A program made the translations under genes and the position numbers. DNA of 64,000 nucleotides from Rhytidiadelphus loreus (taxonomy: Eukaryota; Streptophyta; Bryopsida; Hypnales; Hylocomiaceae): the NCBI GenBank assembly GCA_947034895.1, contig OX344762.1, positions 13,893,501 through 13,957,500 on the forward strand. Direction: 5' to 3'. Within the stretch, counting starts at the first letter, position 1. The number at the start of each line of letters is the position of its first letter. The notes under the pieces are model-generated. The model worked only from the letters and a program-made list of their open reading frames with translations. It ran no database searches and was not told the DNA's origin. Below, piece by piece: positions 34,321 through 45,199 of the stretch.

Positions 34321-35580
34321 ATGAAATACCCGCGGTCGCCAAGGGCGCATGCGCTAACCCTAACACGGATACTAGGGCGACAGCGCATGGGGCAACTACG
34401 CGTGGGGCGACCGCGGGTCCGGTTCAAGGATCCCTCGCGTCTTTCAAGGGCGACCTCGGGTCAGGGCGACCTCGGGTCCTCGAGGGGGAAACACATTTCA
34501 AAATCCCCCCTCCATATGGGCGACTGCGCATAGGGGGCGACTGCGGGTCAAGGAGAAAATGCAAACTCCTTGACCCGCAGTCGCCCCCTACGCGCAGTCG
34601 CCCATATGGAAGGGGAGGGAGACACCAAATACTTTTCCGCCCTCTATCAAGGCGACTGCGTGTAGGGGGCGACTGTGGGTCAAGGTGGGAGACACCAAAA
34701 ATTTCGAAAATGCAATCTCCCCCCTTCCATCAGGGCGACTGCGCGTAGGGGGCGATTGCGGGTCAAGGTGGGAGCAACCTAACTATTTCAAAATGCAATC
34801 TCCCCCCTTCCATCAGGGCGACTGCGCGTAGGGGGCGACTGCGGGTCAAAGTGGGAGACACCAGAAATTTCGAAAATGCAATCTCCCCCCTTCCATCAGG
34901 GCGACTGCGCGTAGGGGGCGACTGCGGGTCAAAGTGGGAGACACCAGAAATTTCGAAAATGCAATCTCCCCCCTTCCATCAGGGCGACTGCGCGTAGGGG
35001 GCGACTGCAGGTCAAAGTGGGAGACACCAGAAATTTCGAAAATGCAATCTCCCCCCTTCCATCAGGGCGACTGCGCGTAGGGGGCGACTGCGGGTCAAAG
35101 TGGGAGACACCAGAAATTTCGAAAATGCAATCTCCCCCCTTCCATCAGGGCGACTGCGCGTAGGGGGCGACTGCGGGTCAAAGTGGGAGACACCAGAAAT
35201 TTCGAAAATGCAATCTCCCCCCTTCCATCAGGGCGACTGCGCGTAGGGGGCGACTGCGGGTCAAGGTGGGAGACACCAGAAATTTCGAAAATGCAATCTC
35301 CCCCCTTCCATCAGGGCGACTGCGCGTAGGGGGCGACTGCGGGTCAAGGTGGGAGACACCAGAAATTTCGAAAATGCAATCTCCCCCCTTCCATCAGGGC
35401 GACTGCGCGTAGGGGGCGACTGCGGGTCAAGGTGGGAGACACCAGAAATTTCGAAAATGCAATCTCCCCCCTTCCATTAGGGCGACTGCGCGTAGGGGGC
35501 GACTGCGGGTCCCCAGATCACTTCCAAAATCAGACCTGGGGTTCTAGGGCGACTGCGCTTTGGGCGACTGCGGGTATGGG
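34320..35580. repeat. GC-rich minisatellite: about ten 83-bp units plus irregular copies
   Basis: Each unit has the core GGGCGACTGCGCGTAGGGGG followed by CGACTGCGGGTCAA and a spacer with GGGAGACACCAGAAATTTCG and AATGCAATCTCCCC. Regular units start near 34,733 and every 82-84 bases to about 35,478. The part before 34,700 is less regular and has some copies in reverse orientation. Confidence 0.9.
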
Positions 35581-35589
35581 CATGTTTCA

Positions 35590-35940
35590 CAAGATTAATT
35601 TTTTTTTTGGGACCCCTCTCCCTTATTGTTTCTAATTCCCTTTAATCATATGTTACTTCCTCCATTTTGTTTACAAATTCAACAAGACAAACAAATCCTA
35701 GGTTTTGCATTAGCTCTCCAACACTCCTTTGGCAAGAAGTTCCAAATGAAAGTTTTATGTACATTCTAATAGTGGGGAGGTGTAATTAGATTTATTTGGG
35801 CATGATTAGATTTATTTGGGCATGATTCACGAGATGGTGTTTTTTTTGGGACCTCTCCCTTATTGTTTCTAATTCCCTTTAATCATATGTTACTTCCTCC
35901 ATTTTGTTTACAAATTCAACAAGACAAAAAAGACATGATT
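35590..35940. repeat. Direct duplication of about 95 bp
   Basis: The segment with CTCTCCCTTATTGTTTCTAA through ACAAATTCAACAAGACAAA occurs at about 35,600-35,690 and again at about 35,845-35,930. Confidence 0.75.
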
Positions 35941-36225
35941 CTGTTTTAGGTCTAAAACACTACATCTCGTGTAGGATGTGTAAGTATTTTATGTAGGTTT
36001 AAGGATTTGATTCTAGATAAAAGTTGTATTATTGTTTTCCAAGGTCTAGGGTCTAGGGTTTGGGAAACCCTTCACATTGTGAGAATAATTCTTCCATTGC
36101 CTTGCTATGTCTTTGATATGAACTGACGCCTAACATTTATTACCAATTTAGTATGTGAGATAAGGAAAAATCAATTAGAATATGCTGCAGATGCTAATTA
36201 GTGTTGGGTCAGATTGGTTGTTGGT

Positions 36226-36650
36226 TTAGGGCGACCGCGGGTCATCGACGAAGCAAAAAACACATTTGAATCAGGGCGACTGCGCGTAGGGGGCGACTGC
36301 GGGTCAAGGAGGGAGACTAATTTTTTGGAAAATGCAAACTCAATCTCCAGTAGGGCGACTGCGCGTAGGGGGCGACTGCGGGTCAAGGAGGGAGACTAAT
36401 TTTTTGGAAAATGCAAACTCAATCTCCAGTAGGGCGACTACGCGTAGGGGGCGACTGCGAGTCAAGGAGGGAGACTAATTTTTTGGAAAATGCAAACTCA
36501 ATCTCCAGTAGGGCGACTGCGCGTAGGGGGCGACTGCGGGTCAAGGAGGGAGACTAATTTTTTGGAAAATGCAAACTCAATCTCTAGTGGGGCGACTACG
36601 CGTAGGGGGCGACTGCGCGTAGGGGGCGACTGCGGGTCGAAGAGACTTCT
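36226..36650. repeat. Second GC-rich minisatellite: about 79-bp units
   Basis: Four to five units share the same 34-base core as the 83-bp array but have a different spacer (GGGAGACTAATTTTTTGG and AATGCAAACTCAATCTCC). Units start at about 36,274, 36,352, 36,431, 36,510 and 36,589. Confidence 0.9.
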
Positions 36651-36654
36651 TTGT

Positions 36655-36900
36655 GGGCGACCGCGTGTGCAAGTTTCGGGATGCTTTAGTTGGTACCCGC
36701 GGTCGCCCAGGATCCGCAGTCGCCCTTGATGCGCAGTCGCCCATTTCAGCGCTCCAAAAACGCGCAGTCGCCCATTCCCGCTGTCTTCAGACCCGCAGTC
36801 GCCCCTCCTCAGACCCGCAGTCGCCCCACTTCAGACCCGTAGTCGCCCCCTCCCGACCCGCAGTCACCCAAACGCACGCGCCCTGAGGCGACTTCGGGTA
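36655..36900. promoter_or_regulatory. Reverse-oriented CGCAGTCGCC words before the kinase gene
   Basis: At least eight copies of GACCCGCAGTCGCC or close variants, opposite in orientation to the arrays to the left and identical in type to 40,430-40,810. Confidence 0.75.
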
Positions 36901-37040
36901 CTTAAGCGTTAGCCCCACTTCCGATTCTCACCTTACTTTAGCCTTGCGCACTGTCTTTCACCTACCTTCAGGTGGCTGGATGCGTGCCCGTGGGCTGGGG
37001 TTTCAATTGGGGGGGGAATTTTTACCCTTTCAATCTACGA
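36890..37040 (+). promoter_or_regulatory. Conserved 5' leader of the kinase gene
   Basis: Contains CGGGTACTTAAG, then GCGCACTGTCTTTCACCT, TGGCTGGATGCGTGC and a GGGGTTT...GGGGGG run. A similar series (GCGCATTGTCTTTCACCT, TGGCTGAATGCGTGC, GGGGTTTGAG, poly-G) lies at 40,770-40,920 before the next gene. So promoter and leader, not only the minisatellite, are shared. Confidence 0.6.
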
Positions 37041-37078
37041 ATTTTGAACTACGGTTTTGAATTGTTTTTAAGTACAAC

Positions 37079-38668
37079 ATGGCTTTTCCACATGAAGGCA
37101 ACACTACAAGGAGAAAGTCTTTATGGGATCTGGAACTCGATCCAATTTTTTTTGAGGTTCCGATAGCTGTAAATGAAAACGAAGAAGGAGGGAGTCAAGA
37201 GCGACGGAAGGGCAAGAAGCAGAAGTTAGCATATGACAAGGACTCCAACTATCCTCCCCCGAGTTATACCCGATATGCATACGAAGCGTGTCTCCAGTGG
37301 TACGCAGGGAAAAGTGTACAATTCTTGGAGGCAAGCTATTTGAGGTGTCCTACAACTGGTAGTGTGGCCTTGCCAAACGATTTACAAGCACGGATTTTAA
37401 CCAAGCTAAAGGGATCCGATGATTTCGCAGACATTGACTTGACATATTCTTCGAGACTATTTGAATGGCTTGATAACACATTGAAAGCGGTGATGTTCAA
37501 TACCAAGAAATTGATGGAGGAACATCGACCGTTTCTTCCGATAGTAGAGGAATCAGTAGACATCAAGGCATTCCGCCAAAAAATGGAGTGGTGGTCCAGC
37601 GCAGTGAAGAAATTGGCAAGAGGCTCGGCAAGGGGTTTTAAGTGGAAAAATGCAGCGGTGCAGGCAGCATTTGCACGAGATGGTGGATTGTGTATCACGT
37701 GGATCCCCGATACGGCAAAAGTGGTGCCCCTTAGTGCTTTTGAACATGAAGGGGGGTATGCAAAAGTGCGTAAGGTACGCATTGAAGGAATGGATACAAT
37801 TCCAAGCTACATCGCTTTTGCTGGGAAAGTATCCAAGGCAATAAACCCGCGCAAGGGGAGAGCGCAACGATCCATGGAGGCCCTTGCATGCCCCTTAAAC
37901 CACCCTGGCATCATTAAGTTTTTTGCCATTCATTCTCGCACGAATGAAGCGTACACTTTGTGGTGGAATGGGGGCCATTTGAATGAGTTGAGGCATTTAG
38001 ATCGTTCTGTATCACCAACCATTGACTGGCATGAAATGCAAAAAGCCACAAGACTTCCTGAAGAGAAACAAAAAGAACTTGGTCTCTTCTGAAGGCACAA
38101 GGCAAAGTTGGCATGGGCTTTAGTATATGTGACAAATCTCATGCACAAGTGCCGCGTGCTATACAATGACTTGTCTCCCATGAACATCATGTTGCATTTT
38201 CCGGATTATTCAAACGACATAATCAACATTGGAATTTGTGATTTTGGAATATCAAGTCGTTTTGATGAAAACGCGCCTTCACATTTTGGAAAGCCATCTG
38301 AGGCCGAGAGGGATCAATACCGAGAAGGTCGTTGGTGGATTGCCCCGGAGTTGTTTTATGCATATGGACCTCCAAATTCTGATACAAGCATACCGATCAT
38401 GCAACAACGGTATAAATATACACAACAGTCAGACTCGTATTCTATTGGGAAGTTGACCGAATGGATGAGAATTGGTGATATGGACGATTGGGACAAGGAT
38501 TTGTTCAAGAGCCGCGAGGGATCAATGTACTTTGGAATGAAGTTGCGTGAACTCGTGAACACTGACCCAAAGAAAAGACCAACGTGTATAGAGATCACAA
38601 ATTCCCTTATGTCTCCACCATGGTCCATGATGCCCCCCGAATTGGTGTTCCGAGACTCACCTTTGTAA
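37079..38668 (+). pseudogene. Protein-kinase-like gene with one in-frame TGA
   Basis: From ATG 37,079 the frame runs 337 codons to a TGA at 38,090-38,092 and continues to 38,668. A long N-terminal region is followed by a kinase fold: HEGGYAKVRKV as a divergent Gly loop, AFAGK with a candidate Lys, HPGIIKFFAI, VLYNDLSPMNIMLHF (D364, HRD replaced by YND), ICDFGISSR (DFG, D388) and RWWIAPELF (APE). The paralogue at 56,010-57,688 has Arg where the TGA stands (RRKRTELAWA against stop-RHKAKLAWA), so CGA-to-TGA is likely. Serine/threonine or dual specificity cannot be told. It pairs with the coiled-coil gene at 41,092 as the other kinase pairs with a RING gene. Confidence 0.7.
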
Positions 38669-40429
38669 TAGGATAGTCTAGAGCAAGAGTTTAGTGCTAC
38701 AAGCAATGAGCTTGGTGGCCAATTATGTGTTGCTTACTTTGTAATATTTTCCTATAATATATGAAGGAATTTTATGCTACGCACCTTGTCTTTAGAAAAA
38801 CAATTACTCAATGGGCTATTTGTCAAATTGTATATATTGAATATGGCCTTTTACACATTGTTATGCAAAGTGTAACAACTTTTGAATTCAAATGTTCTTG
38901 GTCCTTTTTGATTCCGTAGTATATAATGGACGCAAGGAAAATAAGAAAATGAAAATAAATTAGTTGGTAATTGATGTTGAAGACTTGTATTATTTCTTGA
39001 ATAAAATGTGCTAGTATGCACTTGAAAGGAGTTTTACTTTCATGGTCATTGAATTCAAATAGTTGTTTTTTCAATCCCTAAAAAAATGTAAGTCATACAT
39101 CATTTACATTCTCTTATTATTTTTTCTATTTCCAAAAATAAAAGAAAGTTTTTTTTTTTTTTTGCCTATTTATTCTAATTCAAATATAGGAAACATAAAT
39201 TTTAGACTTTTTTAGACTTTTCCTTTTTATTCGTACTTTACCTATTTCAAAATAGATGAGAGATGTTTTTATTTATTTATTTAACCTTTTTCGCTCTCTT
39301 CCTATTTATTTTATTTGGAAAAAGGAAGTTCATTGACTTCTTGCGACCCTTTTTTTTTTTTTGACAATGAAACAAGAGTGGATATTGCAAAAAAGATATG
39401 TAGCCATAATCTTTGTCATTTATTAAACACGCAATTCGAGAAAACTTGGATGAATTCAATAATAAATGTAAATCTGGTTTTACCATATATATTATTCCTA
39501 GTAGCATAATGTTTTCCTACCATATTCTTTTTTTTGGTATATGTCATCCAAATTGATAAAAACACACATTCTTTCATAGATGGTTGGAGTATGATATAAG
39601 TCCAACAATGACTTTCATTTATAGATTTGTGTCCGTACAAGAAATTTAGTTATTAGGCATGTAATTTACCAAAATTAGTGTGTGTAACATAGTATGTAAT
39701 TTGAGTCTACATCCAAAAATACATAATGAACATCTCATGTCAAAACAATTACAAAGACATTATTGTTACAATTGCAATGGTTAATAATCATAACATTGGT
39801 TATTAACAATTGAATTAGTTATTAACAATAAAATTAGTCATTAACAATGAAATAAGTCATTTACAATCAAATTAAGAATTAACAATGAAATTAATTAATA
39901 AGAAAAAAATTAGTTAACAAGAACTTCTTCTAAAACAATTGCAAAGATTTAACTTTTGTTCAGATAATCAATAAGGAATCCATTTGTACCACAACCGACC
40001 TCAACCCTAATGGCTCCCCAAATATAGTATAAAGTATAAACTAGTATTCCATAAATTTTGCAACACAAATGGGATTGAGCTCACAATCCTTTTTTTTTCC
40101 CTTGAGATTTGGTGCTCAAAAGCAACCAAAAATTTAGGCTAGCTATAAGCTATAGGAATTTTTTAGGAAAATTTTGGATGAAATTGCTAGAAAAACTTCA
40201 ACTTCTAGAAAAGTCTTCGATGAAATCGCCACAATGTAAATGAAAATAGAATTTTAGATACTTAGTATCACATTTTCTATCCAGTACGTGGATGAATGTT
40301 GAAGCTTGGAGCCCCTCCGTAACATTTAGTATCGCCACTTTCCCAGCGCAAGGAAAAATGGAAAAAAATATCACAATCTATAAACATGTACTAAGAAAGA
40401 AAAGAAAAGTCCATGCATTAATAGATGGA
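38669..40429. other. AT-rich noncoding gap
   Basis: No gene. At about 39,780-39,920 there are six or so imperfect 15-20 base repeats of ATTAACAATGAAATTAGT. Several homopolymer runs occur. Confidence 0.45.
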
Positions 40430-40810
40430 CCCGCGGTCGCCTGGGACCCGCTGTCGCCCAGGACCCGCGGTCGCCTTCGCAAAGTGGACCCGTGGTCGTC
40501 CTGGACCCGCGGTCGCCTAGGACCCGCAGTCGCCCTGGACCTGAAGTCGCCCTAGACCCGCGGTTGCCCACTCACCCGGGCTCCTTCGACCCGCGGTCGC
40601 GTTGGAGCACCTGTCCAGACCCGCAGTCGCCCCACTCTAGGACCCGCGGTTGCACTTGAGCACTTGCGCTGACCCGCAGTCGCTCCACTTCCGGACCCGC
40701 GGTCGCCCTGGAGCACTGGGCTGACCCGCACTCGCCCCACTTCAGGACCCGCACGCGCCCCAGGGGCGACCTCGGGTACATCAGCATTCTCCTCCACCCG
40801 CAGTCGCCAT
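40430..40810. promoter_or_regulatory. GC-rich minisatellite before the coiled-coil gene
   Basis: About 16 variants of GACCCGCGGTCGCC or GACCCGCAGTCGCC with irregular spacing. Same core as 34.3-36.9 kb, in the orientation seen just before the kinase gene. Confidence 0.85.
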
Positions 40811-41091
40811 TAAATTTTCCCTGGCATTCTGCGCATTGTCTTTCACCTGATGACGTGGCTGAATGCGTGCACAGAAGCTAGGGGTTTGAGTTGTGGGGGG
40901 GGGGTTTGTCCCTTTACACGGCTCATTTTATTCACGCTTGGATGACATAGGGTGTTTCACGAGAACATTGTATTTTTGTAAATGTTAAATGTGATAGGAT
41001 TACGTTTAGCATTTTTTACACCTACGGTTTAGGCTTGCAACCCTAAACCGCATAGTACTTAGTTGGCTACTTTTGAGACGAAGTGATCGTT

Positions 41092-42582
41092 ATGGAGGGC
41101 GAGGACTCTCAACCGCCACACGGTATGTCAAGATACCGACTTCGGCTCAACAAAAAGGCGGTTCGTGACAAGGATCGTAAAAGGAGCGGCAAACCTCGCA
41201 AGAAGCGTGTACCCATCTTGTTGCATCCAAAGATGAAGGCCTTTTTGGGATGGGAAGTAGAACCAGAGCCTTGGACATATGAAACTGTAAACAAATATGT
41301 GGATTGGTGCCACATCAACAAGTTGTTCCCGTTTTGGCGACACCCTTTGCACGTGAAGTCTAATAAGGCAAATTTGGCTTACTGCAAGAGTGTTGTCTTC
41401 CAGCGAAGGTGTTTGGAGGTATAGTAGCAACTCTATTTGGAGTCCCAGCCTTATCGAAATGACAACTTCTCTTTCTATCTTGTGCAAATGGTGTACGTTG
41501 AAGTTCAATTGAAGAAAAAGGTAGATTGGACAACCTTGAAGGAGCTTCCTATCGGTGACCGCCCGGACAGACCGATAGTGCTGGATGAAGAAGGACTTCT
41601 TCAAGCAAATCAGAAGCTTTTAGAGGCAAAGCCTGGCAAGTTGGCTGTTGGTGATGACCAAGTTCAATGGTCTTCAACTTCTAGCTCAGATGAGCACACT
41701 CATGAATACGATGGATATTCTTTTGAGAGTGATGACGAAGACATTGGCAAAGAAAAACAAGAGGCGGCTGAAGACGTTCAAGTTGACAAGAAGGGCAAGA
41801 GGAAGCTTGAGGAGCCGCAATCATTGTCCAAGATTCAAAAACAAAGCGAAGATGTTCATGTACCGATCAATGTGGACCGTTCTGGTGTAGACATTGGGTC
41901 TAGCGGAAGTAGTGACAATGATTCGGAAGACAATTTAGAGATGTTGGGCACTAAGATCGAAAGTGCACGAGCAGCTTTGATTTCAACAGTAGCGGATCTT
42001 ATGAATTTGAAAGAGAAGGTACAACATCTTCCAGTGAATCCAACTGTTGTGGATGGGTTGAAGAAGGAGTTAGAGGCGACTGAAAACGCCATTGCTGAAA
42101 ATGAGAAGATTTACTCTAAGTTAAACAAAAGTAGAGTAAATTATTTCAAGAAGATCGAAGACGGGCGAGCACACATTTCCGATGATTTAGCGGTGCTTCA
42201 AAATAAACTTGATCTTTTGCAACGTGATAAATGGTCCCATCAAAGCGAAAGGAGGAGCTTGAATCTTCAAATACGTGAGCTAGAGATGGAATATTATGAT
42301 GATGCCTTAAAAGAAGCCAAAAAAGAGGGCATCTTGGCTTTAGCTCCGGATTATGGTAGCAATACAGAAGAAAGAGCAACGCTTTTTTATTTGGTGAAGC
42401 TACTGGAGAAAAAACAAGAGTTGTTGCATGAGGGCATATTGGACTTGGAGCGCCACATCCTTTATTTTAAGGAATGGCGCAAGTGGGCCTATGAAGGCAT
42501 AGGTGCCACCCGTGCGGAACTTCAAAGAATGAGACCGGAGCCCAAAGAAAGTGACTTTGTGAATAGTGAAAAAAATGCTTAG
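41092..42582 (+). pseudogene. Coiled-coil protein gene, related to the RING gene at 61,438 (tandem TAG TAG)
   Basis: From ATG 41,092 the frame reaches two adjacent TAG codons at 41,422-41,427 and continues open to 42,582. The first 150 residues align with the start of the gene at 61,438: FLGWEVEPEPWTYETVNKYVDWCHIN against HPGWLEVESPWTRATCRRFVDWAHIN, and QMVYVEVQLKKKVDW against QMAYAEVFLGKDVDW. Then comes an acidic region and a long heptad-rich coiled coil (about 41,940-42,530). No RING finger is present. The aligned homologue is about three residues shorter over the stop region, so a small insertion may have brought the stops. Function unknown; a multimeric scaffold is possible. Confidence 0.65.
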
Positions 42583-43939
42583 TGGTTGGATCTAGTGTGG
42601 TAGAAAAAAACAATTTGGCCTTCCAATTTTTGATTTTCCAAAGGTTTTGTGGAATAAAGAAATTCACACCTTTGTTTTTGAAATGTACATATGTTTTTAT
42701 TATATTTTGAATACGAGGGCTATGAATATGGTGTCTTTGCAAGAATGGATGTCAGAGATGGTACCTACGGGCTGAAATTTGGGACTGAATTTTTGAAACT
42801 TTATTTGAAGATAGAAAAAACGATTACCTTTGTGGTAATATAACTTTTTTTCCACTCGGTGCCCGGGAACAAAAGTTATGCCCATATAGTCCAAACTCCA
42901 AAGCAGGGGAGAATGGGCAGCAAAAAAATGTGACAAGCATTTGAATTTATTTTTCTAAGTTTTTTTCCCTCATAGATTATAATTTTGTCTATCCGGAAAG
43001 CTTTTTTTCATTTCATTTGGATATTTTATGAGAAAGTTATGGACAATCTTGTTTATTGGGCAATTAGAGCTTCTGGTGGGAAAAATACCTTGTAAGATTA
43101 ATTTAGGAACGCAATTTTGGCAATTGTTCAAGAAAAGAAGTTTGACATGGTTTAGTTTGCTTGCAACAACAATTTGACTGTGGGGATTAGTGCATTTTAA
43201 TTCTATCTTAGAAAGAAAATAGATTTTCATTCAATCTCATATGTACTTCTATTCTACAAGTTTTTTAAGAATGAAAATTAAGTTTTTTTGAAAACCTTTT
43301 CTTTATTTAGACTCTCAACTCAATTCTCCACTATATTTGTTTAAAGCTCAAAACTCTGTAGTGCAAGAAATTAAAGTGAAAAATGTTAAAAGTCAAATAA
43401 TGTAGTCCAGCAATGTGCTGAAAAAATTGTTTTTTTCACTCTAAATGCGGATATCTTGCAATCTGTAAGATGAAAAATTCTGAAATTTTTTCCACACATT
43501 CTCATACTAGTAAGGTGTAAGATCCTATGGTTATGTGTGGGAAACAAACAATTTTCAAAAACAATTTTGGATACTTTTAGAAATTGTTGAGTAGAAGTAG
43601 GTAAGATGTAGTTGTAAAATTTAAATAATGAATATCTCTAAAATGAAATGAAAATGGTGAGAGTGTGCTATCAAGTGAAGTTAACTATGTGACCGGACCT
43701 AATTTTTTTTTAGATTGTAGAAATTGCCTGGAGAAACAAATCCTACAAGCAACTTTTAAAAGAAGAAGCTGTAGACTCAAGTTGCCCGCCAAACAAAATG
43801 GTCCATAACTTTCTCATAAAAAATCTGAATGGAATGAATCAAATTTTTCCATGTAAACAAAAACATGTTGTATGAGAAAAAAATCCAAAAGGAAAAAATT
43901 CATTAAAAGATTTGAAGATAGCAATTTTGTGGGGACCGT
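42583..43939. other. AT-rich noncoding gap
   Basis: No gene that I can support; many poly-T runs. It ends at the inner terminus of TE-B copy 2. Confidence 0.4.
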
Positions 43940-43965
43940 GGGCGAATGCACACTACGCTGGATCA

Positions 43966-43990
43966 ATATGGACTGTCACAGTCCATATTT
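43966..43990. repeat. 25-bp perfect palindrome, copy 2
   Basis: Mirror of 31,881-31,905, with the half site AATATGGACTGT. Confidence 0.75.
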
Positions 43991-44519
43991 CAGTGGGTGT
44001 AGGTGAAATTCTTGTAATTTCAAATGTATAAAAGTTGTGGAACATAAAAAAGGACTCATATTAATGTTGGATACTTTATGATGTATGAAATCAAAAAGAA
44101 ATCTTTGCAAAATTGTTTATACTTTAATAGTAAAGGACTTTGAAATGGACTCTTCATATATTGTCACAGTCCACAGCATTTAAGAGAAAGACTCATTGAT
44201 CTATTAGGAATTCAAATATTTTGTAATAGAAGGAATTATATTTTCATAGGTATATATGTGATGAAATGACATATTGGGGAATATGTAGGGTTGTATTTCT
44301 AAATTTGTAGATATGGACTATTATTCAGGCAAAATTACATCCAATTTTTAGGGCTTCATTTCACCGTTTTAAAGTTGAAATTCTTATATGTTGGCTTTGC
44401 TAAATGTTTCTATAAAGTCTTTTTCTAAGGTGGTATGTTCTTAAATTTTCGTTTCTGTCTTTTTCTACAAAGTTGCAGTGGCAGGTGTCGAGCTGGTCAG
44501 ACCCGTGGCTCTGTACACG

Positions 44520-45070
44520 TGTTTGACAGGGATTGGGTTTAGGGGGACTCAGGAGATTGCTCTATAGCTTAGGGTTAGGGTTCGGGGTTTAGTTGTGTTC
44601 CTCCTTTCTGCCTGACGACTTGCATTTCTGTTGAGGCTCGTGTTCGGGTATGGTGTAGGGTTGTGGTAATTATGCTGCACTTTCATCTGGCTACCAGGGC
44701 TACTTGCAATGGTTTCAGAATCAATGCATCTGAGGAGGGTTGGACACAATAGTTGTGGGAACAACCCCGATTGTCAAGTGTGCAAATTTTGGGCGTGAAT
44801 TGTGGAAGTTGCAGGTTGGTCGAGAATATTGTGGTTTAGCGTCAAGCATGTTGTGATTATGGAAGCTGAAGGTTGGCTTAGGGTTAGGGTCACTACTGTT
44901 CAAGCGTGTTGCATCGTCTGAGAAATTCATTGGGTGGGTGTTGTCAAGGGTTTAGGGAGATGGATGTGGTTTGTTTGCATTTTGTATTGAAGTCTGGAAG
45001 CTTGGCTATGGGATTCTGGTTTAGGGTTTAGGATAAAGTCTTTGGGGTCAGGGTTTACGGCCCTTAGTTG
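44520..45070 (+). promoter_or_regulatory. Telobox-rich region before the transposase gene
   Basis: At least six TTAGGGTT/GGGTTTAGG words (for example near 44,570, 44,880, 44,950 and 45,020). AAACCCTAA teloboxes are known promoter elements in plants. The same region is mirrored at about 30,800-31,350. Confidence 0.45.
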
Positions 45071-45199
45071 GGTCATGGGGTTCGTTTTTTGCAAGATTGT
45101 CCTCAGATTTTGCACAAAAATGGGATGTTTCTCTAAGGCGGTGGTCTCGTACCTATCCTCCTACTGCATCAAAGTTGAGTCTCAAACCCACCAGTTCTG

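Noticed and set aside
42583..43939. Short ORFs in the gap before TE-B copy 2
   Set aside because: AT-rich, no domains, no consistent composition.
44549..45115. Short ORFs with Asn/Pro/His-rich products before the transposase (and mirrored at 30,756-31,322)
   Set aside because: They lie antisense in the telobox-rich promoter region and reflect CCCTAA-type repeats.
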